Shown here one piece after another: positions 1-8,101 of a DNA stretch of 26,570 bases; position 1 is the first letter of the stretch; every line of letters begins with the position of its first letter. The translations under genes were made by a program, and so were the position numbers. The notes under the pieces were generated by a model. That model was not told where the DNA came from, did not search any database, and saw only the letters and a list, made by a program, of their open reading frames with translations. The stretch comes from JBJEFI01 sp051873875 (lineage in GTDB: Bacteria > Bacillota > Bacilli > Bacillales > Bacillaceae_G), in the NCBI GenBank assembly GCA_051873875.1, contig JBJEFI010000156.1:1-26570 (forward strand). Reading direction: 5' to 3'.

Positions 1-51
1 CGCCGATGGTAGTTGGAGGCTTCCTCCTGTGAGAGTAGGACGTTGCCAGGC
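1..51 (+). rRNA. rrf: 5S ribosomal RNA, 3' end (partial)
   Basis: The first 51 bases match the 3' part of Bacillus-type 5S rRNA: the CGCCGATGGTAGT block, a hairpin around GGAGGCTTCCTCC, then GTGAGAGTAGGACG and the closing GCCAGGC. About 65 bases of the gene lie before the window. Its position implies that an rRNA operon ends here. Confidence 0.93.
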
Positions 52-60
52 AAAAGTGAA

Positions 61-89
61 AGAGATGGTCGAAAGACTGTCTCTTTTTT
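61..89 (+). terminator. rRNA operon terminator
   Basis: A 10-bp stem (AGAGATGGTC with GACTGTCTCT, two G-U pairs) is capped by a GAAA tetraloop and followed by six T. It lies nine bases after the 5S end, so it most likely ends the rRNA transcript. Confidence 0.9.
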
Positions 90-179
90 GTTTGTAAACA
101 ATATTTTTATAAGATACGGCACTCTTCTGATACTAAACAAAAAGATCCTTATTAAACAAAATTCATTAGAAAAATATTT

Positions 180-227
180 TTGAAATTAAATTCCATATTT
201 TTTCGCAAAAAGTTGAAACTAAATTTC
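180..227 (+). promoter_or_regulatory. two candidate operators for the RpiR-type regulator
   Basis: Two near-identical 15-mers are present: TTGAAATTAAATTCC at 180-194 and TTGAAACTAAATTTC at 213-227 (13 of 15 identical), with starts 33 bp apart, about three helical turns. Each holds a GAAA..TTC dyad, and the second overlaps the -35 box. Their position before an RpiR-family gene suggests autoregulatory operators. This is inferred from repetition and position only. Confidence 0.45.
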
Positions 228-241
228 TTCAGTTGTATAAT
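213..241 (+). promoter_or_regulatory. SigA promoter of the nag operon
   Basis: TTGAAA (213-218) and a perfect TATAAT (236-241) are separated by exactly 17 bp, which fits a strong vegetative promoter about 45 bp before the regulator gene. The -35 box lies inside the second candidate operator. Confidence 0.75.
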
Positions 242-288
242 GTAAATGAAAAGAGTCATTCGAGAATGAAGGCGAGAGTGATCAATAA

Positions 289-1143
289 ATGATGTTTTCC
301 ATTTTAAATGTGATTAAACAGTATGAGGATAGATATACTCCTACGGAAGCAAAAATTGCAGCATATATACTTGTTGATACAAAAAATGTAATAAAAATGT
401 CTACTCAAGAATTAGCACAAAAGAGCGAAACAAGTCCAGCTGCTATTATTCGATTTTGTAAGACATTAGGTATTCAAAGCTTTAAGGATTTAAAAATAGA
501 ATTAGCGCAAGCGATAAGTATATTTGAGGATAATGAAGAGCAAGATTTGGCACTTCAATTTAAGGATAATACAGAAGCGGTAATTGAAAAAGTATTTTCT
601 CAATCTCAAAAAGCACTTGAGAATACAAAACGGATTCTTCAAGTAAATACTGTAGAACAAGCAGCAGAAGCAATGAAAAATGCAAAACGTATTTATTTTT
701 ATGGTGCTTCTGAATCCTCGTTAGTAGCAAAAGATGCGTACTATAAGTTTTTACGTACAAATCATCTAGTCTTTTATTCAGAAGATAGCCATATTGCAAT
801 GACAATGGGGGCAAACTTTAATTCAGAGGATGTTTTATTCGTTGTCAGCAAAGGTGGAAAAACGAAAGAAGTATTAGAGCTTCTGGAATTGGCTAGAAAA
901 AAGGGAGTAAAAACAGTTGTATTAACAGAACATCATGCATCACCTGCATTAAAATTAGCAGACTTTCCCCTTTGTACTTCTTGTGAAGAACATAATTTAA
1001 GGATTGGAACAATGACGACACGAATTGTTCAATTAGCGGTTATTGATGCTTTATTTATTCAAGTGTGTAACTTGGAGGGAGAAATAGTGTATGATCGTGT
1101 AATTGAAACATATAACGTAGTTACTGCCAGTAAAAAAAGATAA
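289..1143 (+). CDS. MurR/RpiR-family transcriptional regulator
   Basis: This 284-residue protein has the two-domain layout of the RpiR/MurR family. An N-terminal helix-turn-helix region (about residues 1-77, with STQELAQKSETSPAAIIRF) is followed by a C-terminal SIS sugar-phosphate-binding domain (about 125-250, with IYFYGASESS and VVSKGGKTKEV). It is the first gene before nagA and nagB, 21 bp from nagA, so it probably senses an amino-sugar phosphate and controls this operon. In B. subtilis the nag genes are instead controlled by the GntR-type NagR (YvoA), which is not seen here. The start is either of two consecutive ATG codons (289 or 292), and the ribosome-binding site is poor (GGCGAG). The family call is secure; the ligand is inferred from the neighbours. 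Confidence 0.88.
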   Translation: MMFSILNVIKQYEDRYTPTEAKIAAYILVDTKNVIKMSTQELAQKSETSPAAIIRFCKTLGIQSFKDLKIELAQAISIFEDNEEQDLALQFKDNTEAVIEKVFSQSQKALENTKRILQVNTVEQAAEAMKNAKRIYFYGASESSLVAKDAYYKFLRTNHLVFYSEDSHIAMTMGANFNSEDVLFVVSKGGKTKEVLELLELARKKGVKTVVLTEHHASPALKLADFPLCTSCEEHNLRIGTMTTRIVQLAVIDALFIQVCNLEGEIVYDRVIETYNVVTASKKR

Positions 1144-1164
1144 AGTGAATAGGAGTAGTGAGTC

Positions 1165-2304
1165 ATGGCTAAGAAGTTAATAAAAAACGCAGTTATTTAT
1201 ACAGGCGTAAACGTAATTAAAAATGCTTTCCTTTTATATGATGAAAAGATTTTAGAAATTGGTTCAATGAAAAATGTACCTACTGTTGATGAAGAAAATG
1301 TAATTGATGCAGAAGGAAAAATCATTATTCCAGGTATGATTGATGTTCATATTCATGGTGGCTATACATTCGATACAATGGATGGAACATCTGAAATCCT
1401 ATGTAAATTCAGCGATGCTTTATTACAAGAAGGTGTTACATCTTTCTTCCCTACAACGATGACACAATCAAATGAAAACATTGAGCAAGCATTAAAAGCA
1501 TGTGCAGAAGCGAAAAAATTAGGAGCTAACATTGAAGGTATTCATGTTGAAGGTCCATTTGTGTCGAAAAAGCGTGCTGGTGCTCAACCGTTAGACTACA
1601 TCGTTAAGCCAGATGCAGAACGATTAAAAGAGTGGAATAAAATTGCTGATGGATTAGTGAAGTTAATCACATTTGCTCCTGAAGAAGCGGATGAGGCATT
1701 CATGAATGTTTTAAAAGAAGAAAACATCGTTGGTTCAGCTGGTCATACAGATGATACATTTGATGGTTTAGAGGGTAAAGGAATTACTCACTATACACAC
1801 TTATACAACCAAATGAGAGGTTTACATCACCGTGAACCAGGAGTAGTTGGAAAAGCATTATTAGATGAAAATGCATTTGTAGAAATTATTCCTGATGGCA
1901 TTCATATTCATCCCGCAATGGTTGACTTAGCATATCGTTTAAAAGGTTCGGATCGTGTTTGTGTTATCACAGATTCAATGCGTGCAAAAGGATTAGAAGA
2001 TGGGGAATATGAATTAGGTGGTCAAAAAGTATATGTAGCAGATAAACAAGCTCGTCTTGAAGATGGTACATTAGCAGGAAGCGTAGTGACAATGGATCAA
2101 GCATTCCGAAATATTATTGCTTTTACAGGTTGTACAATCGAAGATGCAGTTAAAATGACATCTGTTAACCAAGCGAAACAATTTGGTCTTAAAAATAAAG
2201 GAACATTAGAAGTTGGAAAAGATAGTGACTTTGTTATTTTAGATAATACATTACACATTGAAAAAGTAATTTCAAAAGGAAAAGAAGCAGGAGAGATTAA
2301 ATAA
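1165..2304 (+). CDS. nagA: N-acetylglucosamine-6-phosphate deacetylase
   Basis: NagA removes the acetyl group from GlcNAc-6-phosphate in the cytoplasm, giving glucosamine-6-phosphate for NagB. The 379-residue protein belongs to the amidohydrolase superfamily. Visible landmarks in order are the metal-site motif DVHIHGG, VEGPFVS, the SAGHTDDTF histidine, THLYNQMRG, and VITDSM with the catalytic aspartate; the C-terminal strand region ends with DFVILDN. Length is close to the family norm (about 380-400). A GGAG-type site precedes the ATG (AGGAGTAGTGAGTC). The last base of its TAA stop is the first base of the nagB ATG, so translation of the two is probably coupled. Confidence 0.96.
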   Translation: MAKKLIKNAVIYTGVNVIKNAFLLYDEKILEIGSMKNVPTVDEENVIDAEGKIIIPGMIDVHIHGGYTFDTMDGTSEILCKFSDALLQEGVTSFFPTTMTQSNENIEQALKACAEAKKLGANIEGIHVEGPFVSKKRAGAQPLDYIVKPDAERLKEWNKIADGLVKLITFAPEEADEAFMNVLKEENIVGSAGHTDDTFDGLEGKGITHYTHLYNQMRGLHHREPGVVGKALLDENAFVEIIPDGIHIHPAMVDLAYRLKGSDRVCVITDSMRAKGLEDGEYELGGQKVYVADKQARLEDGTLAGSVVTMDQAFRNIIAFTGCTIEDAVKMTSVNQAKQFGLKNKGTLEVGKDSDFVILDNTLHIEKVISKGKEAGEIK

Positions 2305-3038
2305 TGAATATTATTGTTGTAAAAAACGAACAAGAATTAGCACAAAAAGCATACGACATTATTGCAAACATGATTGAACAAAAACCAAACGGAGTACTTG
2401 GCTGTGCAACTGGTGGTTCTCCTGTTGGGATTTATGAATTAATGAGAAAAAACAAACCAAATACAAGTGGTATTACGACTGTAAATTTAGATGAGTACAT
2501 TAACTTAGATTTTGCTAATCCTAAGAGCTACCACTATTATATGAATGAAGAGCTATTTGCTCATTTACCATTCAAAGCAAACTACCTTCCAAATGGTATG
2601 AAAGAAAATGCTGAAGAAGCATGTGCAGATTATGAAAAAGTATTAGAAGCACATCCAGTTGATTTACAATTATTAGGAATTGGTGAAAATGCTCATATCG
2701 CATTTAACGAGCCAGGAACTTCTTTTGAATCAACTACACACGTTATTGAATTAACTGAATCAACAAGACAAGCAAACCGTCGTTATTTCGAAAGAGAAGA
2801 AGATGTACCAACACATGCAATTACAATGGGTATTAAATCTATTATGAGAGCAAAGAGCATCGTATTAGTTGCATCTGGTGAGAAAAAAGCAGACGCAATC
2901 AAAGCGATGATTGAAGGCGAAATTACGGAAGAATGTCCAGCATCTATTCTACAAAAACACAATGATGTAACAATCGTTGTAGATGAAGCTGCTTTTTCCA
3001 AGTGTGAAAAGTCAAAATTAGACGTTGTAATGGCGTAA
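2304..3038 (+). CDS. nagB: glucosamine-6-phosphate deaminase
   Basis: NagB converts glucosamine-6-phosphate to fructose-6-phosphate and ammonia, feeding amino sugars into glycolysis. The 244-residue length matches Bacillus NagB (about 242). Motifs seen are the phosphate loop ATGGSPVGIYELM, the catalytic-aspartate segment TVNLDEYINL, and the active-site block LLGIGENAHIAFNEPG. An alanine stands where many homologues have glycine just before the active-site histidine, a mild variation. It is the last gene of the regulator-nagA-nagB operon and is followed by a clear terminator. Confidence 0.96.
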   Translation: MNIIVVKNEQELAQKAYDIIANMIEQKPNGVLGCATGGSPVGIYELMRKNKPNTSGITTVNLDEYINLDFANPKSYHYYMNEELFAHLPFKANYLPNGMKENAEEACADYEKVLEAHPVDLQLLGIGENAHIAFNEPGTSFESTTHVIELTESTRQANRRYFEREEDVPTHAITMGIKSIMRAKSIVLVASGEKKADAIKAMIEGEITEECPASILQKHNDVTIVVDEAAFSKCEKSKLDVVMA

Positions 3039-3053
3039 GCTAATAGAAAGAAG

Positions 3054-3092
3054 AGGCTATTTCAAAAGGATTCCTTTTGATAGCCTTTTTTA
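3054..3092 (+). terminator. nag operon terminator
   Basis: AGGCTA pairs with TAGCCT around an inner TCAAAAGGA/TCCTTTTGA stem, followed by a T-rich run. It starts 16 bases after the nagB stop. The sequence from here to the PurR boxes near 3196 holds nothing else I recognise. Confidence 0.9.
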
Positions 3093-3195
3093 TTTTGATA
3101 AAATAATAAAGGGTACATGTTTAAGTATAGGTGCTATTTATTTAAAAAAGGAATATGTGAGAATAAATATGCATAAAAATACAATACCCGTAGGT

Positions 3196-3240
3196 AAAAA
3201 ACGAACAATTATTTTAATTTGAAATAAATTATTCGATTTT
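3196..3240 (+). promoter_or_regulatory. PurR boxes of the purine operon
   Basis: Two inverted CGAA elements match the Bacillus PurBox consensus AWWWCCGAACWWT. Box 1 is AAAAACGAACAAT at 3196-3208 (12 of 13). Box 2 is inverted at 3228-3240 and reads AAAATCGAATAAT on the minus strand (11 of 13). Taken as 14-bp boxes they are about 17 bp apart, the known spacing for Bacillus PurR. They lie directly upstream of the -35 box. PurR represses purine synthesis when PRPP is low. Confidence 0.8.
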
Positions 3241-3242
3241 AA

Positions 3243-3272
3243 TTGACACTTATAGAAAAAACTTGTTAAGAT
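3243..3272 (+). promoter_or_regulatory. SigA promoter of the purine operon
   Basis: A perfect TTGACA (3243-3248) is followed after 18 bp by TAAGAT (3267-3272). Transcription would start near 3279, just before the riboswitch aptamer, giving a leader of about 210 nt. Confidence 0.75.
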
Positions 3273-3291
3273 ATGGGTGGAAAATAAGAAA

Positions 3292-3359
3292 CCTCATATA
3301 TGCTTAGGAATTGGCCTAAGCGTCTCTACCATGTAACCGTAAATTACAGGACTATGAGG
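3292..3359 (+). promoter_or_regulatory. guanine riboswitch aptamer (purine class)
   Basis: The three-way junction of the purine riboswitch is complete. P1 is CCTCATA (3292-3298) with TATGAGG (3353-3359). P2 is GCTTAGG/CCTAAGC (3302-3308/3315-3321). P3 is TGTAA/TTACA (3332-3336/3344-3348) with loop CCGTAAA. The loop-loop GG (3313-3314) and CC (3337-3338) are present. The ligand-pairing base, equivalent to C74 of the B. subtilis xpt aptamer, is a C at 3352 in GGACTATG. That specifies guanine/hypoxanthine rather than adenine. Confidence 0.95.
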
Positions 3360-3397
3360 GAGTAAAAGGATAGATCTTGGATAATTGTATGTACTAT

Positions 3398-3459
3398 TCC
3401 AGATAAATGACTTTTTCCTCCCTTTCGTATGGAGAAAAAAAGTTTGTCTGGATTTTTTT
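3398..3459 (+). terminator. riboswitch-controlled terminator of the purine leader
   Basis: A long hairpin pairs CCAGATAAA..CTTTTTCCTCC with GGAGAAAAAAAG..TTTGTCTGG and ends in seven T (3453-3459). Its 5' arm (CTTTTTCCTCCC, 3411-3422) can instead pair with GGGAGTAAAAG (3358-3368), which overlaps the 3' strand of P1. Guanine binding should hold P1, free the terminator arm and stop transcription, so this is an OFF switch. The mechanism is deduced from the base pairing and from the known B. subtilis purE leader. Confidence 0.88.
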
Positions 3460-3487
3460 ATGAACTTAACAGAGCGGGGGAAAGAAC

Positions 3488-3976
3488 ATGAAGACTCCAC
3501 TAGTTGGTGTGATTATGGGAAGTACATCTGATTGGGAAACGATGAAGAATACATGTGATATCTTGGAAGAGCTAAACATTCCATATGAAAAAAAAGTGGT
3601 TTCTGCCCATCGTACACCAGATTTAATGTTTCAATATGCAGAAAATGCTCGTGAACGTGGATTAAAAGTAATTGTTGCCGGTGCAGGCGGAGCGGCTCAT
3701 TTACCAGGAATGGTGGCAGCAAAAACAACATTACCTGTTATCGGTGTACCAGTACAATCAAAAGCATTAAATGGATTGGATTCTTTATTATCAATTGTAC
3801 AAATGCCAGGTGGTGTTCCAGTGGCGACAGTGGCAATTGGAAAAGCAGGGGCAACGAATGCTGGATTGCTGGCAGCTCAAATGTTAAGTACGTATGATGA
3901 AAAAATTGCTCATGCATTAGTAAATCGTCGCAGTCAAATTGAAAAAGCTGTAATCGAGGATAGTGTATTAAGATGA
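3488..3976 (+). CDS. purE: 5-(carboxyamino)imidazole ribonucleotide mutase
   Basis: PurE moves the carboxylate of N5-CAIR, made by PurK, to C4 to form CAIR, a middle step of purine synthesis. The 162-residue protein is a class I PurE. Landmarks are IMGSTSDWETM at the N terminus, SAHRTPD with the key histidine, and the glycine-rich GAGGAAHLPGMVA. The start follows a strong ribosome-binding site (GGGGGAAAG). It is the first gene of the operon, and its TGA overlaps the purK ATG by four bases (ATGA). The companion purK gene confirms the two-step bacterial route. Confidence 0.98.
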   Translation: MKTPLVGVIMGSTSDWETMKNTCDILEELNIPYEKKVVSAHRTPDLMFQYAENARERGLKVIVAGAGGAAHLPGMVAAKTTLPVIGVPVQSKALNGLDSLLSIVQMPGGVPVATVAIGKAGATNAGLLAAQMLSTYDEKIAHALVNRRSQIEKAVIEDSVLR

Positions 3977-5109
3977 GTGAAAAAATAATTGTTCCAGGAC
4001 AAACGATAGGGATTATTGGTGGCGGACAATTAGGTAGAATGATGGCAAGTTCTGCTCGTGAAATGGGATATAACATTATAGTACTAGACCCAACTCCAAA
4101 TTCACCATGTGGGCAAATTGCAGATAAACAAATTGTTGCCTCTTATCATGATTTAGAGGCGATTAAACAATTGGCCCAGCAAAGTGACGTTATTACATAT
4201 GAATTTGAAAATATCGATTATGAAGCATTAGCGTGGTTAGAAGAACATGTTTATTTGCCTCAAGGGAGTACATTGTTAAAAATTACGCAAAATCGATTAG
4301 TTGAAAAAAAGGCAGTAATGGAACAAGGGGTTAAAGTGGCTCCATTTGTTGCCGTTACAAATGAAGAAGAATTAATAGAAGGTTTACATATAATAGGCTT
4401 TCCGGCTGTTTTAAAAACAACGATGGGCGGTTATGATGGAAAAGGGCAAGTTGTTTTAAAAGAGCAGGAAGATGTGAAAAAGGCCATTCATTTACTAAAA
4501 CAAGAGTGTATTTTAGAAGGCTGGGTTCCTTTTGAAAAAGAAGTCTCAGTAATTGTTGTACGAAGTGTAAGTGGAGAGGTAGCCATTTTCCCAATTGCTG
4601 AAAATATTCATATTGATAATATTCTTCATCAAAGTATTGTTCCGGCAAGAGTAACAGAAGATGTATATGAAAGGGCAACAAAAATTGCTAGTCATTTAGC
4701 CAATCAATTACATCTTGTTGGCATCTTAGCAATCGAAATGTTTGTGACAAAAGATGGAGAGGTATATGTGAATGAATTGGCACCTCGTCCGCATAATTCT
4801 GGTCACTATACAATGAATGGTTGTAAAACATCTCAATTTCAACAGCATGTTCGTAGTATTTGTAATTGGCCGTTAGGAGAGACAACGTTGTTGAGCCCAA
4901 CGGTAATGGTAAATATTTTAGGAGAGCATATGGAAGCTGTTTTAGAAAATATACCTGCAATGAAAAAAGCAAATCTTCATTTATATGGGAAAGCAGAAGC
5001 AAAAGTAAAACGGAAGATGGGGCACATTAATATTGTTGCAACTTCAATTGAAGAAGCATTAGAAACAGTTGATAACCTACATATTTGGAAAAGTGAGGAA
5101 ATGAAATGA
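3973..5109 (+). CDS. purK: 5-(carboxyamino)imidazole ribonucleotide synthase
   Basis: PurK uses ATP and bicarbonate to carboxylate AIR to N5-CAIR for PurE. The 378-residue protein is an ATP-grasp enzyme. An N-terminal nucleotide-fold segment (IGIIGGGQLGRMM, near residue 12) precedes the central ATP-grasp core with LKTTMGGYDGKGQ and ILEGWVPFEKEVSVI. The metal-site region VNELAPRPHNSGHYT follows. It overlaps purE and purB by four bases each (ATGA), indicating coupled translation. Confidence 0.97.
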   Translation: MSEKIIVPGQTIGIIGGGQLGRMMASSAREMGYNIIVLDPTPNSPCGQIADKQIVASYHDLEAIKQLAQQSDVITYEFENIDYEALAWLEEHVYLPQGSTLLKITQNRLVEKKAVMEQGVKVAPFVAVTNEEELIEGLHIIGFPAVLKTTMGGYDGKGQVVLKEQEDVKKAIHLLKQECILEGWVPFEKEVSVIVVRSVSGEVAIFPIAENIHIDNILHQSIVPARVTEDVYERATKIASHLANQLHLVGILAIEMFVTKDGEVYVNELAPRPHNSGHYTMNGCKTSQFQQHVRSICNWPLGETTLLSPTVMVNILGEHMEAVLENIPAMKKANLHLYGKAEAKVKRKMGHINIVATSIEEALETVDNLHIWKSEEMK

Positions 5110-6398
5110 TTGAACGTTATACACGACCTGAAATGGGAGCTATTTGGACAGAAGAAAATAAATTTAAAGCATGGTTAGAAGTAGAAATACTTGCTTGTGA
5201 AGCATGGGCAGAGTTAGGTGATATTCCTAAGGAAGATGTAGCATTACTTCGTCAAAATGCTTCTTTTGATATCAATCGTATTTATGAAATTGAACAAGAA
5301 ACACGTCATGATGTTGTAGCATTTACTCGTGCCGTCTCAGAAACATGTGGAGAAGAGCGTAAATGGGTTCATTACGGTTTAACTTCAACAGATGTTGTTG
5401 ATACAGCATTATCGTATTTGTTATTACAAGCAAATGATATTTTAGAACGTGATCTTGAGAATTTCATTGAAATTATTAAAAATAAAGCATTAGAACATAA
5501 ATATACAGTGATGATGGGACGTACACATGGTGTTCATGCAGAGCCAACAACATTCGGCTTAAAGCTAGCATTATGGTATGCAGAAATGAAACGTAATTTA
5601 GAACGTTTCCGTCAAGCAAAAGAAAGTGTTCGCGTTGGGAAAATGTCTGGTGCGGTGGGAACATTTGCAAATATTGATCCATTTATTGAAAAGTATGTGT
5701 GTGAAAAATTAGGATTAAGAGCAGCAGAAATTTCAACACAAACATTACAACGTGACCGTCATGCTCATTATTTATCTACATTAGCATTAATCGCCACATC
5801 AATTGAGAAATTTGCAGTAGAAATTCGTGGGTTACAAAAGAGTGAAACACGTGAAGTAGAAGAGTTTTTCGCAAAAGGACAAAAAGGTTCTTCAGCAATG
5901 CCACATAAACGCAATCCAATTGGTTCAGAAAATATGACAGGATTAGCTCGTGTTATTCGCGGTCATATGATTACAGCTTATGAAAATGTGCCATTATGGC
6001 ATGAACGTGATATTTCGCATTCATCTGCAGAGCGCATCATCTTACCAGATGCAACAATTGCATTAAACTACATGTTAAATCGTTTTATGAATATCGTGAA
6101 AAACTTAACGGTGTTCCCAGAAAACATGAAACGTAATATGACTCGTACATATGGTTTAATTTATTCACAACGTGTGTTATTAACGTTAATTGATAAAGGA
6201 ATGGCACGTGAAGAGGCATATGATTTAGTTCAGCCAAAAGCAATGGAAGCTTGGGAAACACAAGTTCAATTTAAAGAGTTAATTGAAAAAGAAGAACGTA
6301 TTACGAGCAGATTAACGCAAGCAGAAATTGATGAATGCTTTAACTATGAACATCATTTAAAGCATGTCGATACAATCTTTAATCGTGTAGGACTATAA
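5106..6398 (+). CDS. purB: adenylosuccinate lyase
   Basis: PurB acts twice: it splits SAICAR to AICAR and fumarate in the IMP pathway, and adenylosuccinate to AMP and fumarate. The 430-residue protein is a fumarase/aspartase-superfamily lyase. The signature loop GSSAMPHKRNP is at residues 261-271 and carries the catalytic serine. His68 (ETRHD) and His141 (GRTHGVHAE) correspond to the conserved active-site histidines of the B. subtilis enzyme. It is joined to purK by an ATGA overlap and followed by a 56-bp gap containing a perfect 9-bp hairpin before purC. Confidence 0.98.
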   Translation: MIERYTRPEMGAIWTEENKFKAWLEVEILACEAWAELGDIPKEDVALLRQNASFDINRIYEIEQETRHDVVAFTRAVSETCGEERKWVHYGLTSTDVVDTALSYLLLQANDILERDLENFIEIIKNKALEHKYTVMMGRTHGVHAEPTTFGLKLALWYAEMKRNLERFRQAKESVRVGKMSGAVGTFANIDPFIEKYVCEKLGLRAAEISTQTLQRDRHAHYLSTLALIATSIEKFAVEIRGLQKSETREVEEFFAKGQKGSSAMPHKRNPIGSENMTGLARVIRGHMITAYENVPLWHERDISHSSAERIILPDATIALNYMLNRFMNIVKNLTVFPENMKRNMTRTYGLIYSQRVLLTLIDKGMAREEAYDLVQPKAMEAWETQVQFKELIEKEERITSRLTQAEIDECFNYEHHLKHVDTIFNRVGL

Positions 6399-6406
6399 GT
6401 AACAGA

Positions 6407-6430
6407 GGGATAAGGGTTACTCCTTATCCC
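6407..6430 (+). other. intra-operon hairpin between purB and purC
   Basis: A perfect 9-bp stem, GGGATAAGG (6407-6415) with CCTTATCCC (6422-6430), has a 6-nt loop. No T-run follows (TACTAAAAC), so it is not a standard terminator. It resembles the purF-purM hairpin and may affect mRNA processing or stability. Confidence 0.7.
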
Positions 6431-6454
6431 TACTAAAACTAGGGGGCTTTAACG

Positions 6455-7174
6455 ATGGAAAAGGGTAAACAGTTGTATGAAGGCAAGGCAAAACGAATTT
6501 ATGCTACAAATGATGAAGCAATCGTTTGGGTTGAATATAAAGATAGTGCAACTGCATTTAATGGGGAAAAGAAGGCAATTATATCTGGGAAGGGACGTTT
6601 AAATAACGAGATTACGAGTTTACTATTTGAAAAAGTAATGGAAGCGGGCATTCCTACCCATTTTATTCAGAAGATTTCGTCTCTTGAACAATTGGTAAAG
6701 CGTGTAACGATTATTCCATTAGAAGTTGTCGTTCGCAATGTTATTGCAGGTAGTCTTTCCAAACGATTAGGAATGGAAGAAGGCATTGAGTTACAAGAGC
6801 CGGTGGTGGAATTTTATTATAAAGATGATGCCTTAGGAGATCCGTTAGTAACAGAAGATCACATCCGTATTTTAAACATTGCCACACCAGAACAACTTCA
6901 AGTATTACACCAAATGGGATTAGAAGTGAATGAAGTTTTAAAAGCACATTTTAATGAATGTGGAGTGAAATTAGTAGACTTTAAGTTAGAGTTTGGAACA
7001 AATGAGCAAGGAGAGATTTTATTAGCGGATGAAATTTCACCTGATACTTGCCGTTTGTGGGATGTAGAAACAAATGAAAAATTAGATAAAGATGTATTCC
7101 GTCGCAGCTTAGGAAATTTAACAGATGCATACGAAGAAATTTTAAAACGACTAGGGGGACCACAGCATGTATAA
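6455..7174 (+). CDS. purC: phosphoribosylaminoimidazole-succinocarboxamide synthase
   Basis: PurC joins CAIR and aspartate with ATP to form SAICAR, the PurB substrate. The 239-residue length is usual for bacterial SAICAR synthetases. Motifs are the N-terminal LYEGKAKRIY, the substrate region VVVRNVIAGSLSKRLG, KLVDFKLEFG, and the metal/ATP motif DEISPDTCRLWD. The ATG follows a good AGGGGG site. The last eight bases (ATGTATAA) also begin purS, so the two genes overlap. Confidence 0.98.
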   Translation: MEKGKQLYEGKAKRIYATNDEAIVWVEYKDSATAFNGEKKAIISGKGRLNNEITSLLFEKVMEAGIPTHFIQKISSLEQLVKRVTIIPLEVVVRNVIAGSLSKRLGMEEGIELQEPVVEFYYKDDALGDPLVTEDHIRILNIATPEQLQVLHQMGLEVNEVLKAHFNECGVKLVDFKLEFGTNEQGEILLADEISPDTCRLWDVETNEKLDKDVFRRSLGNLTDAYEEILKRLGGPQHV

Positions 7175-7421
7175 AGTAAAAGTGTATGTAACATTAAGAG
7201 AAAGTATTTTAGATCCACAAGGCTCAGCGGTAAAAGGTGCGTTACATCATATGAATTTTGCAGCAGTAGAAGACGTTCGTATTGGTAAATACATTGAATT
7301 AGTTGTAAACAAAAATGTAGAAGATATCGATCAAGCAGTAAAAGAAATGTGCGATAAATTATTAACAAATGTGGTTATTGAAGATTACCGTTATGATGTG
7401 GAGGAGGTTGTCGCACAATGA
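7167..7421 (+). CDS. purS: phosphoribosylformylglycinamidine synthase subunit PurS
   Basis: PurS is the small structural subunit of the three-part FGAM synthase (PurS-PurQ-PurL) of Gram-positive bacteria, bridging the glutaminase and synthetase subunits. The 84-residue protein begins with the typical VKVYVTLRESILDPQG and contains a segment like VRIGKYIEL, as in Bacillus PurS. It overlaps purC by eight bases and purQ by four. Confidence 0.97.
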   Translation: MYKVKVYVTLRESILDPQGSAVKGALHHMNFAAVEDVRIGKYIELVVNKNVEDIDQAVKEMCDKLLTNVVIEDYRYDVEEVVAQ

Positions 7422-8101
7422 AATTTGCGGTAGTCGTATTCCCAGGATCTAACTGTGATGTAGATATGTTTCATGCCATTCAAGATGCATTAGGGGAAGA
7501 AGTAGAATATGTATGGCATGCGGAAAGTAATTTAGATCGTTTTGATGCTATTTTATTACCAGGTGGATTTTCATATGGTGATTATTTACGCTGTGGTGCA
7601 ATCTCTCGTTTTTCAAACGTAATGAGCGCTGTTCAAAAAGCGGCGGCAGAAGGTAAACCTGTTTTTGGCGTATGTAATGGATTTCAAATTTTAGTAGAAG
7701 CAGGATTATTACCTGGAGCACTACGTCGCAATGCAGGTTTAAAATTTATGTGCCGTACAGTTGAATTAAAAGTAGAAAATGCAAATACGATGTTTACTTC
7801 AGAATATGAACAAGGCGAGGTTATTAATATTCCAATCGCTCATGGGGAAGGAAACTATTATTGCGATGAAGAGACGTTAAAACAATTAGAAGCCAACGGG
7901 CAAATTGTTTTCCGTTATGTAAATAATCCAAATGGTAGTTTACATGATATCGCAGGTGTGACGAATGAACAAGGTAATGTCTTAGGAATGATGCCACACC
8001 CAGAACGTGCAGTAGATGCATTATTAGGAAACGAAGACGGATTAAACTTATTCCGTTCAGTTTTGAAACATTGGAGGGAAACACATGTCGTTACAGCTTG
8101 A
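7418..8101 (+). CDS. purQ: phosphoribosylformylglycinamidine synthase, glutaminase subunit PurQ
   Basis: PurQ is the class I glutamine amidotransferase subunit that supplies ammonia to PurL for converting FGAR to FGAM. The 227-residue protein shows the full triad: Cys86 in FGVCNGFQIL, and His194 and Glu196 in MMPHPERAVD. The N-terminal FPGSNCD and the oxyanion-side LPGGFSYGDYLRCG are also present. It overlaps purS by four bases (ATGA) and purL by 17 bases. Confidence 0.98.
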   Translation: MKFAVVVFPGSNCDVDMFHAIQDALGEEVEYVWHAESNLDRFDAILLPGGFSYGDYLRCGAISRFSNVMSAVQKAAAEGKPVFGVCNGFQILVEAGLLPGALRRNAGLKFMCRTVELKVENANTMFTSEYEQGEVINIPIAHGEGNYYCDEETLKQLEANGQIVFRYVNNPNGSLHDIAGVTNEQGNVLGMMPHPERAVDALLGNEDGLNLFRSVLKHWRETHVVTA

